Part shown: positions 55,001 to 64,000 of the stretch, piece after piece
How positions within the stretch are numbered: position 1 is the stretch's first letter
How the letters are laid out: each line of letters begins with the position of its first letter
Assembly (NCBI GenBank): GCA_947561715.1
Contig: OX387205.1
Span: 12,777,001-12,841,000 of the forward strand
Direction: 5' to 3'
DNA from: Ascidia mentula
Lineage: Eukaryota > Chordata > Ascidiacea > Phlebobranchia > Ascidiidae
Length of the DNA stretch: 64,000 nt
The notes under the pieces: generated by a model
The model's input: only the letters and a program-made list of their open reading frames with translations
Databases searched by the model: none
Told to the model about the DNA's origin: nothing
Program-made: the position numbers and the translations under genes

Positions 55001-56958
55001 GGCTGCTGAAACCGGCCCCAACCGGTTTGAAACCGGAATATTCCGGTCAATTCGACCTGGAACCGGTCATTTTTGTTTTGTCCAAAATCCGGAAAAACGG
55101 AAAGGGGTTAGCCTTGGTGTTTTTTCGAAAATCGACAGAAAATTTCACGTCTCCAATTCCGGTTTAAACCGGTTTGGAGGTTCGAGAGGCTGCTGAAACC
55201 GGCCCCAACCGGTTTGAAACCGGAATATTCCGGTCAATTCGACCTGGAACCGGTCATTTTTGTTTTGGCCCAAATCCGGAAAAACGGAAAGGGGTTAGCC
55301 TTGGTGTTTTTTCGAAAATCGACAGAAAATTTCACGTCTCCAATTCCGGTTTAAACCGGTTTGGAGGTTCGAGAGGCTGGTGAAACCGGCCCCAACCGGT
55401 TTGAAACCGGAATATTCCGGTCAATTCGACCTGGAACCTGTCATTTTTGTTTTGGCCAAAATCCGGAAAAACGGAAAGGGGTTAGCCTTGGTGTTTTTTC
55501 GAAAATCGACAGAAAATTTCACGTCTCCAATTCCGGTTTAAACCGGTTTGGAGGTTCGAGGGGCTGCTGAAACCGGCCCCAACCGGTTTGAAACCGGAAT
55601 ATTCCGGTCAATTCGACCTGGAACCGGTCATTTTTGTTTTGGCCCAAATCCGGAAAAACGGAAAGGGGTTAGCCTTGGTGTTTTTTTGGAAAATCGACAG
55701 AAAATTTCACGTCTCCAATTCCGGTTTAAACCGGTTTGGAGGTTCGAGAGGCTGCTGAAACCGGCCCCAACCGGTTTGAAACCGGAATATTCCGGTCAAT
55801 TCGACCTGGAACCGGTCATTTTTGTTTTGGCAAAAATCCGGAAAAACGGAAAGGGGTTAGCCTTGGTGTTTTTTCGAAAATCGACAGAAAATTTCACGTC
55901 TCCAATTTCGGTTTAAACCGGTTTGGAGGTTCGAGAGGCTGCTGAAATCGGCCCAAACCGGTTTGAAACCGGAATATTCCGGTCAATTCGACCTGGAACC
56001 GGTCATTTTGAGGTTCGAGAGGCTGGTGAAACCGGCCCCAACCGGTTTGAAACCGGAATATTCCGGTCAATTCGACCTGGAACCTGTCATTTTTGTTTTG
56101 GCAAAAATCCGGAAAAACGGAAAGGGGTTAGCCTTGGTGTTTTTTCGAAAATCGACAGAAAATTTCACGTCTCCAATTCCGGTTTAAACCGGTTTGGAGG
56201 TTCGAGAGGCTGCTGAAACCGGCCCAAATCGGTTTGAAACCGGAATATTCCGGTCAATTCGACCTGGAACCGGTCATTTTTGTTTTGGCAAAATCCGGAA
56301 AAACGGAAAGGGGTTAGCCTTGGTGTTTTTTCGAAAATCGACAGAAAATTTCACGTCTCCAATTCCGGTTTGAACCGGTTTGGAGGTTCGAGAGGCTGCT
56401 GAAATCGGCCCAAACCGGTTTGAAACCGGAATATTCCGGTCAATTCGACCTGGAACCGGTCATTTTGAGGTTCGAGAGGCTGGTGAAACCGGCCCCAACC
56501 GGTTTGAAACCGGAATATTCCGGTCAATTCGACCTGGAACCTGTCATTTTTGTTTTGGCAAAAATCCGGAAAAACGAAAAGGGGTTAGCCTTGGTGTTTT
56601 TTCGAAAATCGACAGTAAATTTCACGTCTCCAATTCCGATTTAAACCGGTTTGGAGGTTCGAGAGGCTGCTGAAACCGGCCCCAACCGGTTTGAAACCGG
56701 AATATTCCGGTCAATTCGACCTGGAACCGGTCATTTTTGTTTTTGCCCAAATCCGGAAAAACGGAAAGGGGTTAGCCTTGGTGTTTTTTCGAAAATCGAC
56801 AGAAAATTTCACGTCTCCAATTCCGGTTTAAACCGGTTTGAAGGTTCGAGAGGCTGCTGAAACCGGCCCCAACCGGTTTGAAACCGGAATATTCCGGTCA
56901 ATTCGACCTGGAACCGGTCATTTTTGTTTTGGCCCAAATCGGGAAAAACGGAAAGGGG
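52004..56958. repeat. 187-bp satellite array, about 26 units
   Basis: Head-to-tail units with very high identity. Each holds two perfect 14-bp palindromes, CCGGTTTAAACCGG (for example 52,008-52,021) and CCGGAATATTCCGG (52,069-52,082), plus AACCGGTTT and tccggaaaaacggaa motifs. Units fall into subtypes by the bases after tgtttt(g): gcaaaa, gcccaa or gtccaa. A few units carry deletions (for example near 53,699-53,871 and 54,900-54,925). Every unit has a 67-69 codon open frame, but the period (187) is not a multiple of three, so consecutive frames overlap and shift; coding is unlikely. Confidence 0.95.
55923..56673. repeat. 457-bp internal duplication within the satellite (fused short monomers)
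   Basis: A short fused monomer with the junction ggtcattttgaggttcgag occurs at about 55,923-56,029 and again 457 bp later at about 56,380-56,486, with matching neighbours. This is a second-order duplication at the right end of the array. Confidence 0.75.
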
Positions 56959-57933
56959 TCATAATCGAAAAATTTAATCTGGTTTAATGTTATTCTATTA
57001 TGTGTTTCTCACATGATAATATTATTAACAACTGCTGCTGAGTAATTTTTTGACGTAAAAACTCTATTGCCACTCTTTGAGGACTTGATAATGGATTTAT
57101 GGCGATACGGAGTACTTCATTATAGATCGACAACGCATATTTACAAACGCTCATCAGAAACACAAACCACAAAGATAGCTGGAAAGTGAAATACCACACA
57201 GTGTACAAGCTATCGTACGCTGGAACGAAACAGTTGATTTTCCATCTTTGAACGACAAAAACAGAAGATACGGGGCACATGTAGTGGTTTCATACGCATT
57301 GGTTTACATTGAAAAGTGCAAAGACCCTTATTCAAGGATTAGAGTGGAGATCATACACAACCAGTGCTCATACTTTTAACAGTGCACACACACGAAGAAG
57401 AAAGGCTACTCGACATTTCAGTGGCTAATCACCCTTGACTTGCAGACAGAACACGTGTTCTTTGACCATACATAGAATAGGTGATGTGATCAAATAGATT
57501 TAACTAACTTACCAAAATAACAGTTTAATTTATCAGTACTCGCAGCGCTTGAGTGTTTGGTTAATTATGGAAACCGCCACCTTAAATTCCAGGAACAGAC
57601 TTCACCATAGAGAATCTTACAGTCAATTCCCAGCGAAAGAACAAAATACAAACATTGCAAAATTCGATACATATAAATTATAAGAAAAGTATAAGAAGGA
57701 AGGCAATGTATAGCAATCTAACCATATCTGTATGATTCAATGGATTATGAAGCGAAAATCGGTGGGCAGTGATCCGGTCCAACGTTCGGTAACTCCAATT
57801 GGCAAAACAAGGTAGGGGGTTGGCAATAAATTGCGGCGATTACTGACTTTGCAAAAATATCAGAAATGCCTGCAATTATACACCACAGCGCAAATGCAAA
57901 ATCATTAACGCCGCCACATAAATGCGTTCCAAA
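56959..57933. other. Stretch between the satellite and the supervillin gene, probably its 3' UTR in part
   Basis: No gene supported. A 96-codon minus frame at 56,990-57,280 has a hydrophobic stretch but no recognised family. A clear minus-strand AATAAA for the supervillin transcript was not found. Confidence 0.4.
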
Positions 57934-60900
57934 CTAGAAAAGATTCTTTTCCTTTCGCAGATTTTGTTGCTTCCAAGAAGGCAGCTTATAAAATTCTTCT
58001 TTGTCCATGTCGAAAAGCTCGGCAAAGTCCTTGACTGAGAGGTAGGTCTCAAGGTGGTTGGGGTCGACTCCCTCAGGTAAATTATCGGTGGCCCGAAGTT
58101 CTTCGAGGCTGTATGTCAGACGCGAAACTGTCTTCAGGATGTCCTTGACAGGCACGGGCTTATTGACCCTCTAAGAATGTTTGAACAAAACAAAACGTAA
58201 ATTAAAGTTTGGATTTTAAACACCGTGTTACTTTGATAAATCAGTGAAACGTGGATGGATTCAAGATGATAGGCTTTAAAAAATTCCATTTATAGTACAT
58301 ACGCATGCATCAATTAAACAGCAGGTGAATAAAAATTGCTGTATAATGTGTCGTGTGATAGCAAGCATGAACGCATATAATTCAAAACACTAATCCATTC
58401 CGTTTTGCTCTCACCCTTTGCTCGATAGATATTTTGTCATCAGAAACTCTCCAATATGGAAAGGAATTTGTAAATGGTAGAGGTTCGTGGTTTTCGTGGA
58501 TCAGGATTGCGTCACAATCCGGCCTGTGTTCTGTAAGTAACAACAATATTAAACTCCCAGATGACAAATCGATTCACAACTTACGAATAATTTTATTTTT
58601 TAAATACTTAGGGTGTGTTCAATAGCCTATACGTACCCTAATGGAGCAATGCCATATTAGAACAATAAAAAATGGAATACTTTCTTGTTTAATCTACGAA
58701 ACTTTCAGTAGCGACAATCGTTTACTTCGTCTTAAAATCTTAATATCCCTCTGACAAATTATTAAAAACCAACAGTAAACTTGACCCTGTTCAACAGGAG
58801 GAGAAACAAACCTTTGCAAAAGTCAATGGCAGTTTCCATTGCAAGCCGCTTCGTAATGTCGAGCTGACGTTTGGCTGATCCTTTGACGTCATCTGGAATT
58901 AAACTCATCCAAAGAAAGACGCCATCGAAACCATCGACTATCACGAAGGCTGAAATAGATGAAATAATGAAGGTGCTTTTCAACACACCACTGTCAAAAT
59001 ATAAAGGTCCTCGGTACGTTTTTGTGTAAACACTAGTGTTGATGCAATGTGTGCGGGTGATATACGCAAAAGTTCTCACAGTACATCTCAAAAATGATGT
59101 CCTTTAAATGACATTGGCGCGTTTTGGCAGTTCATTTACGCAAAACTACAATCAGTATCGAATTAACCATTGGGAAAGCAAGGCACAAATGCCTTAACGC
59201 CAACTAGAAATCCAGGTCACCTAAATAACTTTATGATGTAGATTCTGGGATAAGAGGCTGAACGATCCACACATTGGAAACTAATCTTTTACTGGCTGGA
59301 CTCCCAAAAAATATTGATAATATTGTCACTTTTCTTTAGTGTTTTTAACCTTTTTCTTGGAAAGCGCAATATATGTGTATTTTCAGGATACTTTCACAAA
59401 TATAACCTGGGCCAGCAAAGCAGCACTGGTTATAATACAATAATTTTCTGGAAACATCTCAGTTGTCAATCAAAAGAACAACCCCAAACCAATTTCTAGC
59501 CAGGTTTATGTTTACCTGGTCGGGTGGGATCTTGCAACTGTTCGTAAACCAATGGATAAGGCTCGGAAAATTCACCCATCGCCTTTGCGACCGGCGGAAA
59601 CTCCTGGGCCACAAACTGGTCGCCAGAGGGCAGCAGATTCCACGCACGTGGATGGGAAATCTTTGGCACTTCGACTTCAAGCAGACTGACGTACTTGTTG
59701 CGGCGAATTCGTAACAAGGCTACAAAACATAAAGTTTTCCTTGAATGTTTCACATTTAGGCATAAACGTAAAATTCAAATAGAATAACTGGAAATGATTT
59801 TGCAATTACCAACGCAATGATCAGTCGAATATAGTTTTACGAACGTGCTACGTAAGTTTGTTCAAAATAAGACGGTACGACGTTTAAAATAGGTGGTTAA
59901 TTGTTGTAGTTCCAAAGCGAACTATTTGGTACAGTTTACAGACAGACTAAACGCTGTGTAAGTGTGTAAACAGGTCACAAAATTGATCAAAGCAATCACT
60001 TCACAAACAACACTGCTCAGCCAGTCGAAAGTTTACCTTCGGTGAAGTCTTCAGTTTCAGATCCTTCTTCGCAAACGCTCAAATCAACTGATTTGCAGCT
60101 GGATCGAAAACCAAGACACGCACGTTTGTTTTCCTGGATCTGAAAAATTTGCAAAGAACGAGTTTGAAAATCTGTAAAAAATTTCAAGGTGTTCCCTGTG
60201 AAAATAAAGCATGACATAATGATTCCACTACTTATGGCGGAGACACGTCAAGCGTGTTATTTGCGAATAAAATCAATTTTTTTAGATGAGTGAATTGTGG
60301 TTTAAGAGATTTTGGTTACTTTGCCGTACGGTCGCAAAACTGCTAGGTATTCAAAAGCAATCGGTTTCAAATGATATTGTGGATTCTGTACGACTGACGA
60401 CATTAAAACGTGATCAAATGGGGAACAGGATTAGCCAGAAAGTCAACCATCTCTCACAAGATTACATCACATGATTACTACAATACCTAAACCACCACAC
60501 ACTCTTCAAAAACATTTTGTACGTAGCAGTAAATAACCCGCATCATTGTTTACTGCATATACGTACTTTCGTAGCAGCAGTTTCTGCGATATTTCGTGAG
60601 TGTTCAGAAGATGCACAACCGTGCCATACTACGACCTTCGCTTGACGTGCGTTTAGAGCAACCAATGACGATCGCGAACGAAGGGATTGACATTCGCATG
60701 GAACCTAAAGATTAAAAAGTGGATTGTTGCTTAAATGAACTAACCTTAAGAGCCTTTCAGAATTCAATTAACTAAAACATTAGGGGCAGTATATGAGTTA
60801 CCATAATATTTAACCATGAGAAAATGTATGCAATAGTCACTAAATGCAATACTTATATTCAGGGACATTTAACAATTTAAAGAAGGGGTTGTATCACAAA

Positions 60901-63900
60901 CTATGAATATTAGCAAATATATATATATATTAGCAAGGTTGCAATGTTTAACAACCGGTTTTTTATTCTTAATTCTTAAATGTAGCCAAACTCTATGAGA
61001 AAAATAACCAGGAGTTTCGTTTGTGAACGATTCAAAGGCCATAAACGCCCACCACTGCGTATGTGACCGATTTAAAATGAAGCTTAAATTTATTTTACAA
61101 CTGCAAACTGTAATAAAAAAATTACCTGATGCAACGATGCTTCGTCCGTCGAGTTTCCACGCACAGCGAACAACTTCCAGCTGTATGAAAACAAGTAGTA
61201 TGAGTGTCAAAGTGCCCAAAACACAAACCAAGCCATGCAAACCTGTAGTATCCACTCCTCTGGCCCTGCTTGCCGTCAACGGTCACCATCGAACCTTTGA
61301 AGCATTGCGTCAAAGCAGGTGGTTCCTTCCCTTCGGTCACAATCACCTGCCAAGTGCAGCAACCAGTGAGAAACAATGTAAGTGAATACGTATGTTGTTT
61401 CTATTGGTCGGGTTTGACACTCACTGAAAACTATTTTTAAACTCATTTGGCGGATACGCATTACTTTTACGTGAGAACTTGTAACACCAAGGGTAAAAAC
61501 CTAAACAAAAAACGATGATCCTGATAATGTTGTTTCGAGTGCTGGGGTTTAAACACATTATCAGCTCAAATAATTTCTCGATACTTTATCACCTCAAATA
61601 ATTAGGCGATACTTGGTAACCTTGAAAAAATGTCGTGAACAAACCTGGCTTCCCATTTCCTTGTCTATCTCGGTTGCCATGAGGGCTGACGCTCCTTTTT
61701 CATTAACAGTCGAGTCTCGTCCGGCCCACAAGAAATACGCGGTTCTCTCTCGACCGATCGGCTCCTTTTTTCCTTCGTTTTTCTCGCCTTCTTCGGCCGA
61801 CCACTTGCCAGTACTAGAAACTGCGTAGCGCCATCTAACGACGTACGTGTCGCCCCTGAAACGCAGATAACTTGAGGTTTTAAAAAGTAAACTACATATA
61901 ATGTTGCAATTGAATGGGCTCCCATTTGTTTACGAAGGTAAATAGTCAACACTAATACGTGAGCCGACAACACAGTGGCAATCTCATCAACAGGAAACAT
62001 TCAGTACTCCAATCAAAGAAACGTTTGATAATCAGAATGTATGTTTAAAAAATGTCCAGGTAACTGTATGCATCGAATTAAAAGAAGTACTATGCGTCTA
62101 CAGGAGTATAATAAAATAATTTTTAACAATAAACATTTCTAGGCGTGAACGGTCATGGGCTATCCCGAAAATACCTAATAATGGCCTGGGATTTCTGAAA
62201 CCATATACGTTACATATTGTTGTACCTGTGGAAAACTCCGAAATCGTTTTCATCGATTTGTTCGATATTCTTATCGGTCGCTTTCCAACAGAAGACAGAA
62301 CTTGAGACGACTTCTAAACCTCGCCCGTCTTCGTCGTACATCTCTCCATAACCACGCCATAAGTTAAAACCTTTTGAAATACAACATTTTATTGACCAAC
62401 ACCAGAAAATGCGTGATTTTACACGAGGAGTGTGTTAAGCAAAGTAATGCATTTGTTTTTATAATGAGCTGTAGACAGTGGCACTTTTTCAACCTAATAA
62501 GGTCTCTTCAGTGCAACTTGCCAATCCATTTGTGTAAGACATATATGAATGTAACATGATGCATCTACAAAAGAAGGAAATACCTTCCAGCACAACAGGT
62601 AGGGGTTTTGTTTTCATCTCCACCATCATTTTCACATCGCATTTCGTCATCTCGGGTCGAATGTTTGTCTGAACAAAACAGAATGTTCTATTTCGTTTTT
62701 TTTAAAGAGGACAACCCTATAGGGTTATATATGGTAATCAATAAACTTGAAATATGTGATGCAGCAAAGACGCAATGCAAACATTGACAACTTATACGTT
62801 GCCACATCATGTTTCGAACCAAAGTTGTTCTGGTTACCGATTTTAATCAGGTTTTCTTCTTTGTTTTCGCATAGAGCGTCATAACACCTATGCTAATCTC
62901 GGGTTTGAAAATCTATCGTCTTGCGCCTCACCTTGGTGACCATTTCGCTTGTAACTTCCCCTCTAGATGTCTCCTTAAGCACCTTTTCGCGTTCCCCGAC
63001 TTCGCGTTGAATGTTGGACCAGTCTTCAAACTTTTCTTGCATCAGAGCTGTTTCCAGATTTTCGTTTACTCTGCATAGAAATCGAATCAGTTTTGAAATC
63101 CTAGCATTGCATTCGATTTGCTTACAAACAAATCATGGGAAAGGTACATAACACATTTTCATTTAATGATTATCTTAATCTTCCATGGATAAACTGGCGA
63201 CTCTACAAGGCGGGCATTTTTCGTTGTTACTTTTTATGAAAAAAATTAAACTTTACCTGGCGAACAGACCCCATTCGGGCCTGGGGCCTTGTAGCGAGGT
63301 TGAAAGTTGGCTTAACGGAGCAAATGGGCAAAACCCAATATCGGTGTAATCGTATCCTTGATCCCAAAGAGCTTTAGCAAGCTTAACTGCCAGTTGTCGA
63401 TCATCAAAAGAAACCTGCATAAAGACAAGTAGTAAGCTAAGGCCACACAATGTTGACCAAACCACCGTTGATATGGTCAAACCACAGGTGTTAAGCTTCA
63501 ACAAAAACATTCAATCTTCAATCAAGTAACTAAAAACAGCCAATATAACGAAGCAGACATTTTAACCCAATTCAGACAAAAAATCACTTGCAATAATGTT
63601 TATTATTATGAACTGCTCTGTAACTGAACTTATTTTCACGAACCTCTTTGCCTTGCCAAGTATACATTTCCGCACCAAAGTCGAAAACATACGTTCCTGT
63701 CGTCTCAAGCATTCCCATTGTAGGGAGTTTGCCCCAGGCTTCTTGAACGGGGACAAGCTTGGCATCCTACAATAAATACGAGCATAATAAAATTATTGCC
63801 AGAAGATCCTTTTTATATTGATAATATGCTTGGAAGCATCAGTAGTAAATTGAATACGAGTACGTTTTACAAAGTGTTTCTATTCATTTTCATAGGTCAG

Positions 63901-63999
63901 ATACGTCAAGAACCGCATTGTACCAAAATACATGCAGAAAAGCATATAAGCATTTCTACGTTATTGTAATCTTTTATCGACACAAGGTGAATGCTTACC
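57934..63999 (-). CDS. SVIL: Supervillin-like protein, C-terminal part (gelsolin-like repeats plus villin headpiece), 14 exons, 5' end outside the window
   Basis: Exons, 5' to 3': 63766-63644, 63414-63257, 63070-62932, 62668-62584, 62370-62226, 61855-61645, 61346-61243, 61180-61126, 60704-60567, 60139-60037, 59719-59516, 58949-58812, 58530-58415, 58170-57934. All join in frame, giving 651 residues. A donor (GGTAAGC reversed) at 63,999 shows a further exon at the edge. Gelsolin-like features include FDFGAEMYTWQGKE, RPEWGLFAR, GDTYVVRWRY, RTAYFLWAGRDSTVNEKGA, TEGKEPPALTQCF, VVVWHGC and VFLWMSL. The last exon is a headpiece: LPEGVDPNHLETYLS, then LPSWKQQNLRKEKNLF at the terminus, with the KKEK-type actin-binding end. 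Supervillin links actin and myosin II to membranes; the order of motifs fits it better than villin or gelsolin. Introns are short (about 60-860 nt). Confidence 0.87.
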
Positions 64000-64000
64000 A

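Noticed and set aside
52023-56860. Series of 67-69 codon frames (MEVREAAETGPNRF type)
   Set aside because: One per satellite unit. The 187-bp period shifts frame each unit and neighbouring frames overlap, so a polyprotein or gene family is unlikely.
52004-56958. CRISPR-like regular repeats
   Set aside because: Units are 187 bp and contiguous without unique spacers, in eukaryotic DNA with introns; it is a satellite.
56990-57280. 96-codon minus frame with a hydrophobic stretch
   Set aside because: Lies between the satellite and the supervillin stop, probably within or near its 3' UTR; no family match or splice support.

Overview
The window is eukaryotic nuclear DNA: AT-rich, with short GT-AG introns, TATA boxes, AATAAA signals, hAT-type MITEs and a satellite array. 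The gene content (compact introns, a supervillin-like gene, a rhodopsin-class receptor, and a cluster of cationic peptide precursors with acidic tails) points to a tunicate, probably a Ciona-like ascidian. The species is an inference.

Positions 1-33,000 hold a minus-strand array of small secreted cationic peptide genes. Each has three exons. Exon 1 carries a signal peptide (MNKLILFALIFAVLLLVDTDA type) and a very Arg-rich mature segment. Exon 2 is 32 nt. Exon 3 is a strongly acidic tail. Intron phases (2, then 1) are constant. Named here from left to right they are A1, B1-psi, A2, B2-psi, A3, B3, C, D, E, F, G and H. The A/B part (1 to about 19 kb) is a tandem A+B unit of about 6.4 kb. It includes a 3.8 kb block that appears base-for-base identical in two copies, and two B copies that have lost their signal peptide. 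Genes C-H sit in units of about 2-3.5 kb, and most carry a mature segment built from 7-residue Trp/His repeats of the KKWAGHV type. D has a homopolymer frameshift. E has lost the TATA box found in its neighbours.

From 35.7 to 39.7 kb, three plus-strand genes (I, J, K) have the same plan and the same intron phases but unrelated mature sequences. I and J are cationic; K is not. The two halves face head to head across about 2.7 kb. The whole looks like an innate-immunity locus of antimicrobial-peptide-like precursors, comparable in layout to ascidian styelin, clavanin and Ci-MAM/Ci-PAP precursors: signal, basic peptide, acidic propiece.

Positions 40.5-44.2 kb hold a complete nine-exon class A GPCR of 372 aa, ligand unknown. 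Positions 44.2-52 kb are mostly non-coding, with a possible divergent promoter (CRE plus CCAAT), a cluster of CRE palindromes, two hAT-like MITEs with 8-bp target duplications, and some weak gene candidates. Positions 52.0-56.96 kb are a 187-bp satellite array of about 26 units, rich in CCGG palindromes; one diverged fragment of it lies alone at 44.5 kb. Positions 57.9-64 kb hold the 3' part of a supervillin-like gene on the minus strand: 14 exons, gelsolin-like repeats and a C-terminal villin headpiece. The gene continues beyond the right edge.
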